39,623 bases of DNA from Gluconobacter kondonii (GCF_002723995.1 NZ_BEWP01000020.1:1-39623), one strand, 5' to 3'. Positions 23,659 to 30,618 are shown, counted from the stretch's first letter. The notes: a model not told the origin generated them from the sequence alone. Numbers and translations are program-made.

Positions 23659-23785
23659 GTCCGCCCCTCTCATCGCTCACTAGTCCGCCAAGCAGCGGCG
23701 GCGTGAAGGTCTCTACGCGCCCGTCTGGATACCGAAGTGAGGTCAATTCGATGCTAGTCGCCTTCGCCGTCCCGGTGATTTCCAC
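23651..23785 (-). CDS. Short ORF or gene tail ending in the start repeat
   Basis: A 44-codon ORF from GTG 23785 with protein-like sequence (ITGTAKATSIELTSLRYPDGRVETFTPP in pieces) ending SDERGGHD. Its TGA is the first triplet of the repeat core. Open frame continues upstream for about 27 more codons without a clear start, so it may be the 3' end of a longer, damaged gene. Family unknown. Confidence 0.35.
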   Translation of the reverse strand: MEITGTAKATSIELTSLRYPDGRVETFTPPLLGGLVSDERGGHD

Positions 23786-23925
23786 ACCGGCGCGCAGCGG
23801 GGCTTTGCATGGCTTCGCCCATTGTCTGGAGCATCGAGGTTTGCCCGAACGCGGGCGTGACGCTCGTAAGCATTAAAGCAAGAACGGAATACTTGGGGGC
23901 ACGTCATTTCTCCGGGGTTTGGGTG

Positions 23926-24066
23926 TCAGCGCACATAAATCGCGAATGCTTCGGAACTGCCTACCTGAGCGGCTACTTCCACGATCCGACCGTTATCGAG
24001 CACGAATTCAATCTTGTCGTCTGCCCACTCGGGAAGTTGGCGAAGCGACGTCAACAAATCAGTCAT
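23926..24066 (-). CDS. Small hypothetical protein next to IS5-type copy 2
   Basis: A 46-aa ORF starting MTDLLTSLRQLPEWADD and ending AFAIYVR. The composition is protein-like. The ATG is only 17 bp from the IS end, so the insertion probably removed its natural promoter. The first bases, ATGACTGA...GACG, faintly resemble the start repeat (14 of 21), which may be chance. Confidence 0.4.
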   Translation of the reverse strand: MTDLLTSLRQLPEWADDKIEFVLDNGRIVEVAAQVGSSEAFAIYVR

Positions 24067-24079
24067 AGCCTCAACGGCT

Positions 24080-24388
24080 TTAGGTCACGTTGACAAAAGA
24101 CCCAATCCAGAGTTTTGCGGCGGCGATATTGAGGAAACTCATGAAGGATAAGGCGGTCTTGTCGTAGCGGGTCGCTATGCGGCGCATCTGCTTGAGCCTG
24201 TTGAACATCCGCTCGATATGGTTGCGATCCCTGTAACGCCGCCAGTCTGTTTTCTGTGGAGCGCTGCGGCCTTTGCGTGATGGAATGACTGGCAGGATCC
24301 CGTGGACCAGCAGTTCCTGGCGGAAACTGTCACTGTCATAGCCCCGGTCGGCTAGCATGGCTTTGGGGTTCGGGACAGGTAGCTTCAT
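24080..24388 (-). CDS. IS5-family transposase OrfB, copy 2
   Basis: 102 aa from the internal ATG, with LADRGYDSDSFR and YRDRNHIERMFNRLK catalytic segments intact. The stop TAA at 24080-24082 is again supplied by the target TA plus one flanking base. The frame is undamaged, so this copy may be functional. Confidence 0.85.
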   Translation of the reverse strand: MKLPVPNPKAMLADRGYDSDSFRQELLVHGILPVIPSRKGRSAPQKTDWRRYRDRNHIERMFNRLKQMRRIATRYDKTALSFMSFLNIAAAKLWIGSFVNVT

Positions 24389-24945
24389 CAGGGCGTCTGT
24401 GGCTTTGTAATCCGAGACCTGGCCTCCGGTAAGGACAAAGCCGAGAGGGCGTCCCTGATTGTCACATCGGGCATGGATTTTGCTCGTAAAGCCGCCGCGT
24501 GACCGACCAAAAGCCTCCGAATGAGCCCCCCTTTTGCCCCAGTGGCTTGGGAATGGGCACGAACCACGGTGCTGTCGATCATATGCTGCCAGTTATCAGT
24601 CAGCCCCAGATCTACCAGGGTCTGTAAAAGAGCATCCCACACGCCCTGTTCAGCCCAACGCCGGAACCGGACATAGACCGAGTTCCACTTGCCGTAGCGT
24701 TCATGCATGTCCCGCCAGGGGCAACCCGTTCGTAGAACATGCAGCATACCATTGAAAAACTGGCGATTGTCTCTAGATGGACGTGCCCAACGTCCACGCT
24801 CAGGCGGCAGAAGCGGACCAATCATCGCCCATTCCTGATCCGTCAGATCGCCTCGTGCCATGCCTGTTCTCTCTGCTTTCTGTCCTACAGATACAAAGTG
24901 AATCAGATCTCAGGCAGACCGTATAGGCCTTTTGTCAACGTGACC
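24083..24945 (-). mobile_element. IS5-family element (IS427-like two-ORF type), copy 2
   Basis: 863 bp with perfect terminal inverted repeats GGTCACGTTGACAAAAG/CTTTTGTCAACGTGACC and flanking TA. Same length and orientation as copy 1 but visibly more diverged from copies 1 and 3 than they are from each other, so it is a separate isoform or an older insertion. It splits the minus-strand gene series of this block. Confidence 0.9.
24388..24861 (-). CDS. IS5-family transposase OrfA, copy 2
   Basis: 157 aa, collinear with OrfA of copy 1 (LTDQEWAMIGPLLPPERGRW, IDSTVVRAHSQATGAKG). The same A AAA GGG slippery heptamer follows the GAK codons, with GGGG extending it here. Beyond the slip site the zero-frame tail differs from copy 1, as expected for untranslated-frame sequence. 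Confidence 0.85.
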   Translation of the reverse strand: MARGDLTDQEWAMIGPLLPPERGRWARPSRDNRQFFNGMLHVLRTGCPWRDMHERYGKWNSVYVRFRRWAEQGVWDALLQTLVDLGLTDNWQHMIDSTVVRAHSQATGAKGGLIRRLLVGHAAALRAKSMPDVTIRDALSALSLPEARSRITKPQTP

Positions 24946-25022
24946 TACGCCTGTCAGAACCTTGCATGGTGGTAACGATGTCCTTTACGGGATTGCTCAT
25001 GATTTTCTCCATGTGTCCGGGA

Positions 25023-25361
25023 TTAGCTTGCCGGCTGACTACCCTGTCGAGCTGGCCAGCCCGATTGTCCGGCCAGGCGCATCGAAACCACGTCGCGGAA
25101 ATAACAGTATGCCGCAATGGCATCGTCCTCTGTATCGGCTTCGGGCGCGCCCGGGACCAGAAGGGTGGTGCCGTCATAATGGTGACGCGCGTTCACGGTG
25201 ACGATCTCCCGCAGTTTCCTGGCGCTTCGCGCTTTTCCCAACGGCCGCGTCCCCTCGGGGAGGGCCGCGCCGAATTCGATTTTTCCGGAGCGATAGCAGT
25301 ATGCGTGCTTGATGGGTCGTTCCTTCGGGGGCGGGGGTTCGATGTCAGGCATTGAGTTCAT
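25023..25361 (-). CDS. Small protein resembling 'host nuclease inhibitor' family
   Basis: 112 aa starting MNSMPDIEPPPPKERP. The body KHAYCYRSGKIEFG, GTRPLGKARSARKLREIV, RHHYDGTTLLVPGAPEAD resembles a family annotated as host nuclease inhibitor in Acetobacteraceae and phages, where a small beta domain is followed by LLVPGVPEA. The experimental basis of that name is weak. Open frame extends upstream to 25550 but that part is low-complexity shadow of the preceding gene. It is the last of three minus-strand genes diverging from the serine recombinase. Confidence 0.6.
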   Translation of the reverse strand: MNSMPDIEPPPPKERPIKHAYCYRSGKIEFGAALPEGTRPLGKARSARKLREIVTVNARHHYDGTTLLVPGAPEADTEDDAIAAYCYFRDVVSMRLAGQSGWPARQGSQPAS

Positions 25362-25377
25362 CCAGCAACGCGCCCGT

Positions 25378-25995
25378 CTACCTCTGCAAATAGAACTGCG
25401 ATGCAATTGACATGCGAGACAGAAATATCTGCATTTTTGGGGCCGTATAGCTGTCCAAACTAGAATGGGGACAAAAAAACTCATATCCCGCTGGAATATG
25501 ATGGGGACACCATTCCTTATAAATATCATTTGGAAGGGCAAACAGAACACGCAAATGCCGAATCGGAACCTTTATATCGTGCGCGGGGCACTCTGAGAGC
25601 GAACCGCACGTTTCCCACCGAGGTTTTCTGCCGCCACCGGACGTATTTATCGTTTCATCAAACCATTTATTACTACATGAAAGAAGAGTGCTATGGCTTG
25701 TTGGAATATAGCGTGACCTCTTGTCGTTGAGATTTTGTACACTGCCACATGATTCTATAATTACGACGTCAGCGCTATCAACTCCGTTGAAATATACATA
25801 AAGACCATCCGGTTGCGTCTTAAACAGGTCGGCGCCGGGTGACACAATATAAGGCCCCCGATGTTTTCCGTTTTTGGGGTGAGCCCGTAACCACGCGCCG
25901 TGGGACTGTGGGGCCTCCCATATTGCCGCGGTGACCTGTGGCCACTTTAACAGGATATCCTTCGCTTCGCGGTCTGTCAGCTTTTGCTTAGCCAT
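25378..25995 (-). CDS. Hypothetical protein
   Basis: A 205-aa soluble protein from ATG 25995 (MAKQKLTDREAKDILLKWPQ). It is unrecognised. It has several Cys (CGSVQNL, LLSCSNKW, CGSLSECPAHD) that could bind zinc, and an LFALPNDIYKEWCPHH segment. The upstream extension to 26085 shadows the neighbouring gene and is ignored. It sits 11 bp after the stop of the 96-aa gene, so the two are cotranscribed. Confidence 0.6.
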   Translation of the reverse strand: MAKQKLTDREAKDILLKWPQVTAAIWEAPQSHGAWLRAHPKNGKHRGPYIVSPGADLFKTQPDGLYVYFNGVDSADVVIIESCGSVQNLNDKRSRYIPTSHSTLLSCSNKWFDETINTSGGGRKPRWETCGSLSECPAHDIKVPIRHLRVLFALPNDIYKEWCPHHIPAGYEFFCPHSSLDSYTAPKMQIFLSRMSIASQFYLQR

Positions 25996-26006
25996 AATAG
26001 ATCTGG

Positions 26007-26297
26007 TTACTCCGGGGGGTAAGAGGATATCGACGCGACGCCGCGCCAGGTCTGAATAGCGTCGGCGCTGCCGTAGGACCCGCACGGGGCGTATGCCGTC
26101 AGGTATTCCACGAAATCTGGCAAGCCGGCCCGGTTCTCGGCATCAGCCCCCTGGATCGCCCCGATCAGGTCGTTCGACAGAAGTGCGCGATAAAACGTGC
26201 TCATGGACGCTCCATCTCCCTCTTCGAGGTAGCGACGGATGCGGCCTCGCGCCGCGACAGGCAACATGTCCAGCTTTTCGATCCAGTCGGTGTTCAT
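26007..26297 (-). CDS. Hypothetical protein, first of the divergent minus-strand operon
   Basis: A 96-aa, mostly helical protein (MNTDWIEKLDMLPVAARGRI, then MSTFYRALLSNDLIGAI). AAGGAAAG precedes the ATG at a good distance. It is divergently transcribed from the serine recombinase with 116 bp between them, where a palindrome lies. Function unknown; small neighbours of this kind are common in plasmid accessory loci. Confidence 0.65.
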   Translation of the reverse strand: MNTDWIEKLDMLPVAARGRIRRYLEEGDGASMSTFYRALLSNDLIGAIQGADAENRAGLPDFVEYLTAYAPCGSYGSADAIQTWRGVASISSYPPE

Positions 26298-26349
26298 GGC
26301 GAATGCTTTCCTTGCTATATGTTGTCATCATAGGTTACAGCACAAAGAC

Positions 26350-26390
26350 TGTCAACAATGTTGACAAGAAAATGTCCGCCGTGATATAAA
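26350..26390 (+). promoter_or_regulatory. Promoter with overlapping palindromic operator upstream of the serine recombinase
   Basis: TGTCAACA-A-TGTTGACA (26350-26366) is a perfect 17-bp palindrome whose right half contains the -35 box TTGACA (26361-26366). ATATAA (26384-26389) follows with 17-bp spacing. A dimeric protein bound at the palindrome would block transcription of the recombinase and possibly of the divergent operon. Recombinase autoregulation is plausible. Confidence 0.6.
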
Positions 26391-26413
26391 GAAGTGCCTC
26401 ACCGAACAGGGTT

Positions 26414-27028
26414 TTGAAATTGTCAGATCGTTCACCGGAGCCTGTCCATCGCACGCTAATCGGATATGCCCGCGTGAGCACCAGCGATCAGAACAATCGC
26501 AGCCAGATCGACCGGCTGACCGAATTTGGCGTCGAACCAGCTGCGATATTCCAGGATAAGGCCAGCGGGAAGAACATGCAGCGTCCCGGCTGGAAACATT
26601 GCTGGAAGGAATTGCGTGACGGCGATGTTCTCGTTGTCACGGCGATAGACCGGCTTGGTAGAGACCTTGTTGAAGTGGTCCAGACGGTCAAGGCCCTGCA
26701 CGATAAGGGCGTTGATTTGAAGATTTTATCAATGGACCTCGACACACGGACGGCCACGGGGCGGCTGGTTTTTGCGATCATTGCCGCGATGGCGCAATGG
26801 GAGCGCGAGTTGATTGTGGAACGGACGGTCAACGGTCTCGCAGCGGCACGGGCGAGAGGCAAGACCGGAGGCCGCAAGGCCGTGCTGTCCGATGAGCAGG
26901 TGGCCGAAGCTATGGCGCGGATACAGGCCGGGGAGAAATCAGCCGAGGTTGCGGCAGCTTACGGGGTGACACGGCAAGCCATCTACCGGCGCGCCAGAAA
27001 CATGAGAAAGGATGACGCCAATGACTGA
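26414..27028 (+). CDS. Serine recombinase (resolvase/invertase family)
   Basis: A 204-aa small serine recombinase. The catalytic serine is in IGYARVSTSDQN, the arginine region is DVLVVTAIDRLGRDLVEV, and GRLVFAIIAAMAQWERELIVERT is the dimer helix. A C-terminal helix-turn-helix (SAEVAAAYGVTRQAIYRRARN) binds the site. The length is that of Tn3-type resolvases. The start is a TTG at 26414, or TTG 26420 with better spacing to AGGG. The stop codon is the TGA that opens the first start repeat. It heads the array of genes that share that repeat, so it is the obvious candidate enzyme for any rearrangement there. Plasmid resolution is the conventional alternative. Confidence 0.9.
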   Translation: MKLSDRSPEPVHRTLIGYARVSTSDQNNRSQIDRLTEFGVEPAAIFQDKASGKNMQRPGWKHCWKELRDGDVLVVTAIDRLGRDLVEVVQTVKALHDKGVDLKILSMDLDTRTATGRLVFAIIAAMAQWERELIVERTVNGLAAARARGKTGGRKAVLSDEQVAEAMARIQAGEKSAEVAAAYGVTRQAIYRRARNMRKDDAND

Positions 27029-27269
27029 CAAGCAGACGACCCAACAAGCAAAAATTGACGCCGTGAAAAGCGCCTTGGATTACGCGCAGCAATCAATGCA
27101 AACAGTTGTTCAAGAACTTGTTAAGCTCACGGACGCCTTCCCGCCTCCCGAAAATGAGGCGATAAGAAGGTTGAAAGAACGCCTAGGACTCATTGCCAAG
27201 AACTGGGACGACGCCTGCATTGCGGCTGAAGCCGATTTGCGAAGACTGCAATCTGGTTTTGAAGCATGA
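27021..27269 (+). CDS. Small helical protein with MTDKQTT tag
   Basis: 82 aa from ATG 27021. After the tag MTDKQTT the protein is helical and probably coiled coil (DAVKSALDYAQQSMQTVVQELVKL, IRRLKERLGLIAKNWDD). The start lies 5 bp before the recombinase stop, so translation is coupled. The stop overlaps the next ATG (ATGA). Function unknown. Confidence 0.65.
   Translation: MTDKQTTQQAKIDAVKSALDYAQQSMQTVVQELVKLTDAFPPPENEAIRRLKERLGLIAKNWDDACIAAEADLRRLQSGFEA
27026..27040 (+). repeat. Start-repeat copy 1 (exact)
   Basis: TGACAAGCAGACGAC. The leading TGA is the stop codon of the serine recombinase, while the overlapping frame gives the tag of the next gene. Confidence 0.85.
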
Positions 27270-27523
27270 AGGACACTGACAACGAGATGACCACCGAAAT
27301 GATTAGCGACGTCACGCGCGAGCGAGCCATATACGATAACTCGCCAAGGGCATACCGTAATGCACGGATTGAGGAAATGCGCCGCAAAGGCGCTACCTAC
27401 AAAGAGCTTGCCGAAAAGTTTTCCATTTCGATATCACGGGTTAGACAAGTAGTGGCAGTTCAGGAGCGACGGCGTCTCCACATGTTGAATCAGGTGGATG
27501 CTCCTCTTCGGCATGCGACCTAA
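27266..27523 (+). CDS. Small HTH protein with a degenerate tag
   Basis: 85 aa. The N-terminus MKDTDNEMTTEM looks like a diverged form of the tag, and the DNA matches the repeat core at 12 of 15 bases. The rest contains a helix-turn-helix like sigma region 4, IEEMRRKGATYKELAEKFSISISRVRQVV. It starts within the previous stop codon. It may regulate the array or the divergent promoter. Confidence 0.7.
   Translation: MKDTDNEMTTEMISDVTRERAIYDNSPRAYRNARIEEMRRKGATYKELAEKFSISISRVRQVVAVQERRRLHMLNQVDAPLRHAT
27277..27291 (+). repeat. Start-repeat copy 2 (degenerate)
   Basis: TGACAACGAGATGAC matches the core at 12 of 15 bases and occupies the same position relative to its ATG within a few bases. It may be an old copy or chance. 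Confidence 0.4.
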
Positions 27524-27540
27524 CAATCGAGGTGCACGCC

Positions 27541-27594
27541 ATGTTTGACAAGCAGACGACGATCTACAGTTTCAAGCAGAAGAAAAAGAGGTGA
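27541..27594 (+). CDS. Mini-ORF carrying the tag, leader of the 444-aa gene
   Basis: A 17-codon ORF, MFDKQTTIYSFKQKKKR, with AGGTG ahead of its ATG and TGA at 27592-27594. The next gene starts 7 bases later with its own GAGGTGA inside the end of this mini-ORF, so translation could be coupled. It parallels the mini-ORF at 23611-23658. Confidence 0.5.
   Translation: MFDKQTTIYSFKQKKKR
27546..27560 (+). repeat. Start-repeat copy 3 (exact)
   Basis: TGACAAGCAGACGAC inside the mini-ORF start. Here the leading TGA does not end an upstream gene; the previous gene stops 18 bp earlier. Confidence 0.85.
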
Positions 27595-27601
27595 GACACG
27601 C

Positions 27602-28936
27602 ATGCTTTGGCAGGGAAAAAAGGCACAACGAACTCAGCCCCGGAATGTGACGCAGATCGGACAAGATGACTTACGAACAATTATCTCAGCATACGTCCAG
27701 TCTAACGACGAAGAAGGGTATGTTGACATAATAAACGACGTCGGCGGCGAGAACAATGACGATTGGCTCTATTGTGACTGTCAAGGACCTGTTGCTGGGT
27801 TAAGAGGTTTCCCTCCAGCATTTACTACACGCACCAACAACAAACTCGTTCGGTTAGCAGCGCCTTGGGGCGCTCATGCGACAGAGTGCCCGTTTTACAT
27901 AAAGCCGTCAGAGCATCGCGCTGGGAAAAAGTCTCACCGAAAACCGAGCGAAACACAGAAAGTAAAACTGACAGGCCCTTTTGGTGTCGAGATCGACAGC
28001 AATGTTCGTGCCCAAGCTCCGCAACAGGGGGGCGGCGTGCAGCGAAGAAACAGTCTCGCCGAAGTCCTTATGAGGCTCATAGATACTTCATACTCCAATT
28101 GGCTGTCGCTTGACGACCAGCATCAGGATGACAACGCAACATCGGACGACGCCCTTTCCCGGCTCTGGCGCGCCGGCAAGAAAATCCCTCTGGAAGGGAG
28201 GGGACACCTTAGCGAGATTCTCTTTACTAACTTGGATTGGCTTCCTCAGAGGCTGGAGAAGATCAAAGAGCGAAATGAGTCTTGGGAAAAAGGTCCACGC
28301 CCATTCCAAATCCTAATCACACTTGCGGATGAGATCGCACCTCACGCATTCCGAGCCCTCAATGGCCAAAAATATGAAGTGCAGAATCATCTGGCAGTAT
28401 TCGGCGAACCTCTCACACAAGAAGATCGAGTAGCAGCCACTCGGGCACCCTGGGTCGTCATTTGCCTGCTCGCATCCAACACACAAGAGAATGATCCTGC
28501 AATTCTACGTGCATACGCACACCCAGTTTATTCGACCACCCGGCTTATGCCGGTTGACAGTAATTACGAGCGAATCACTTTAACTGTGATAGTCGACGCT
28601 CTCTCTAGGTTAACGGACCACGAGAATTATCATGTAATCAAGCCAGTGTTTGATGCTGATAAAGCTCCAGCTGATGCCCCTGGGCCTGTCATTCCAGATT
28701 TCATTGTAACACGAAAACGCGACGAAGACGCCGGTAAACTGCGTCGAGCTGGCACACGCCTGTTGGTTGAGACAATGGGATACAACGATCCAATGTATCG
28801 TGAACGTAAAAATCTGATGCATGAGTTAATGAAAATTGCGTTTCGCGTTCAAGAGGTTGTCACCCATGATTTCACTCTCAACGAAGACCGAGACGATATC
28901 TTCGTTAGGAACTTACTCGAGGCTCTTGGCGAATGA
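27602..28936 (+). CDS. Large hypothetical protein with Cys/His N-terminus, nuclease-like C-terminus
   Basis: 444 aa from ATG 27602. Near residues 57-100, WLYCDCQG and, further on, GAHATECPFY form a Cys/His pattern that could bind zinc, somewhat like DUF1173 proteins. The middle is helical. Near the C-terminus, PDFIVTRKRD followed by RLLVETMGYNDPMYRERKNLMHELM has Asp and Glu positions compatible with a degenerate PD-(D/E)XK fold. I cannot assign it firmly. GAGGTGA precedes the start. It lies behind the tag mini-ORF in the serine recombinase array. Confidence 0.6.
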   Translation: MLWQGKKAQRTQPRNVTQIGQDDLRTIISAYVQSNDEEGYVDIINDVGGENNDDWLYCDCQGPVAGLRGFPPAFTTRTNNKLVRLAAPWGAHATECPFYIKPSEHRAGKKSHRKPSETQKVKLTGPFGVEIDSNVRAQAPQQGGGVQRRNSLAEVLMRLIDTSYSNWLSLDDQHQDDNATSDDALSRLWRAGKKIPLEGRGHLSEILFTNLDWLPQRLEKIKERNESWEKGPRPFQILITLADEIAPHAFRALNGQKYEVQNHLAVFGEPLTQEDRVAATRAPWVVICLLASNTQENDPAILRAYAHPVYSTTRLMPVDSNYERITLTVIVDALSRLTDHENYHVIKPVFDADKAPADAPGPVIPDFIVTRKRDEDAGKLRRAGTRLLVETMGYNDPMYRERKNLMHELMKIAFRVQEVVTHDFTLNEDRDDIFVRNLLEALGE

Positions 28937-29068
28937 TCGAGCGCCTGCTGACAGCACATTAGCCGAAGATCAACGACCATATGGCATTCCAGCTCCAGCA
29001 ACAGCGATTCTTACGTCATGTTGAGATCGTAACGACAGGTTGAATCCTTTTTCTCGTACGTCCTCTTT

Positions 29069-29097
29069 TTGGTCGTATGATGCGAGCAGACGATAAT
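29069..29097 (+). promoter_or_regulatory. Candidate internal promoter for the last three tagged genes
   Basis: TTGGTC (29069-29074) and GATAAT (29092-29097) are separated by 17 bp and lie 27 bp upstream of ATG 29124. The 28937-29123 gap shows no ORF worth reporting. Confidence 0.4.
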
Positions 29098-29123
29098 CGC
29101 CTGCATTAAAGTGGAGCAAACGA

Positions 29124-29459
29124 ATGACTGACAAGCAAACGACCGGAGAAGAATCATGGGACTATCCTCCTCATGAGAATTGGGGGAACGCGGCTCAGAT
29201 ATTGAATGACAAGGGATGGTTCTCCGAATATTCTGGCGTACCCTTTTTTGCGCGAGCGTTTATGCGCAAAAACCGGGAGAAAATCCTCCACAAGTTGGCG
29301 CAAGACGCCGACCTTAAGGCCGGCTCCCTCTCATATCTGGAGACAACCTGGTCTGGGGCTGCTGGTTGGGCAATTTGTCATCAAGATTTTTACTCCTCTG
29401 AGGCCGCCGAGATAAAACTGGAGGCTGAGATACGGGAGGGTAACAGGGATGACCTGTGA
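29124..29459 (+). CDS. Hypothetical protein with MTDKQTT tag
   Basis: 111 aa. After the tag, SWDYPPHENWGNAAQILNDKGWF and FARAFMRKNREKILHKL are followed by an acidic helical end. No family recognised. GGAG lies upstream of the ATG. Its stop codon TGA (29457-29459) is the first triplet of the next start repeat. Confidence 0.6.
   Translation: MTDKQTTGEESWDYPPHENWGNAAQILNDKGWFSEYSGVPFFARAFMRKNREKILHKLAQDADLKAGSLSYLETTWSGAAGWAICHQDFYSSEAAEIKLEAEIREGNRDDL
29129..29143 (+). repeat. Start-repeat copy 4 (one mismatch)
   Basis: TGACAAGCAAACGAC, one base from the core; the change is silent (CAG to CAA, both Gln), so the tag is kept. Confidence 0.8.
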
Positions 29460-29868
29460 CAAGCAGACGACCCAAGATCGCAATTCAACCATCAAGACTT
29501 TTTACCACGCGACAAACTTCGAAAATGAGCGAAGTATTCGACGGCAGGGACTTATTCCCAAGGCACGGAATTACGTGCCTTGGGCCGAAGAGCCCAGGGT
29601 TTGGTTATCAGACGATCGAGACCACATTTACGGCGATATTATCTATAAGATTATCATGGACGTGGAGCGTGAGGGGGGGAAGCTAACGCCTACTGGTATG
29701 GTTGGAAACGGGAGGGGTGGGTATCCAGAATGGGCGTATGACGGAAACATTCCATTTTCTAGCCTTACCGAAATTTATCGGAGAAGTGATACCGCTCGCG
29801 CACCGCAACATGGTTTTATAATGCGAACGCTCAAGCGTTTATTTGGGGAGCGCGAGCGTGACGACTGA
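29449..29868 (+). CDS. Tagged protein with an ADP-ribosyltransferase-like segment
   Basis: 139 aa, MTCDKQTT tag. The segment TFYHATNFENERSIRRQGLIPKA followed by VWLSDD resembles the first strands of ADP-ribosyltransferase-like folds such as DarT or KptA, where HxT and a helix ending in GL are typical. A matching catalytic Glu cannot be picked by eye. The start is 11 bases before the previous stop. The stop TGA is again the first triplet of the next repeat. A toxin or effector role is possible but inferred. Confidence 0.6.
   Translation: MTCDKQTTQDRNSTIKTFYHATNFENERSIRRQGLIPKARNYVPWAEEPRVWLSDDRDHIYGDIIYKIIMDVEREGGKLTPTGMVGNGRGGYPEWAYDGNIPFSSLTEIYRRSDTARAPQHGFIMRTLKRLFGERERDD
29457..29471 (+). 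repeat. Start-repeat copy 5 (exact)
   Basis: TGACAAGCAGACGAC; the leading TGA terminates the 111-aa gene, and the start ATG lies 8 bases upstream because of a 3-base insertion that adds a Cys codon. Confidence 0.85.
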
Positions 29869-30433
29869 CAAGCAGACGACGAATTATCACTCGGAGTTTT
29901 TAACCGCATATGAGCGGACAAAAAATTTGGGACTAAATTGTCCTCCGTTCACATCAGAATTGGCCGGGAAGTTATGCTCACCGACGTTTTTGAGAGAATT
30001 TCCTTATTTAATACGAGACAATACCAACGTGTTGTCGCCTGCTGATTTGGCGCATCAATGTTTATACGTCAATTTTTTGATAAAAGATATCATATCAAAG
30101 CGCCTTAACTGTGAAGTTTACTACACTATCGGATGGATAGATTGTGATGATGGCGATCCAATGTATAAGTTCGATGACGAATATATTTCGACCGCTCTTG
30201 CACATTACGGTTCAACGCGGGGGGCTTTGAAAGTGCATGCGTGGTTAACCCTCCCTACTATGGAGGTAATTGATCCTACGCTGGCGACGTCAATCGCCCT
30301 CGTCCAAAATAAGCCGAATGGGCTTGGCGGAGTGATCGCTGGAAAAGCCGACGATCTTCAAGGCTTTAGTTACAGGCCGATGTTGATCGGCATGGATTTC
30401 CTAGTGCGAACCGGTGGCATGGTAGTGGCTTGA
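29858..30433 (+). CDS. Tagged hypothetical protein, last of the array
   Basis: 191 aa from GTG 29858 with GGGGAG upstream; tag TTDKQTT. The arrangement SPADLAHQCLYVNFLI, then LKVHAWLTLPTMEVIDPT, recalls Cys-His-Asp enzymes of the papain/transglutaminase type, in which H-x-W and IDxT are typical. The match is suggestive only. AT-rich codon use compared with the dnaE2 cassette downstream. It ends the series; nothing with the tag follows. Confidence 0.6.
   Translation: MTTDKQTTNYHSEFLTAYERTKNLGLNCPPFTSELAGKLCSPTFLREFPYLIRDNTNVLSPADLAHQCLYVNFLIKDIISKRLNCEVYYTIGWIDCDDGDPMYKFDDEYISTALAHYGSTRGALKVHAWLTLPTMEVIDPTLATSIALVQNKPNGLGGVIAGKADDLQGFSYRPMLIGMDFLVRTGGMVVA
29866..29880 (+). repeat. Start-repeat copy 6 (exact)
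   Basis: TGACAAGCAGACGAC; the leading TGA terminates the 139-aa gene and the tag starts from GTG. Confidence 0.85.
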
Positions 30434-30618
30434 TAGGTGAGATGTGGTGGAAGCCGATAAGCCATTCAGGCGCCAGTGCGCAGCTTGACTGGAACTGATG
30501 ATGAACGATACGGCAGACGCATTCTATGTCGGAGATCAACTTGCGTGTGTCTCAACTAACCGTATAGCCTGTGGATTTATGGACAGCCGTTCCACGGTCG
30601 CTCGCGTCCTGTTGGACA

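Noticed and set aside
23926-24066. An eighth start-repeat copy at MTDLLTS
   Set aside because: Only 14 of 21 bases match and the amino acids diverge after MTD; this level is expected by chance for two genes beginning ATGACTGA.
27026-29880. The repeated 15-bp motif as a CRISPR array
   Set aside because: Spacing is irregular (about 250 to 1600 bp), the intervals are genes, and there are no cas genes. The repeats sit at gene starts.
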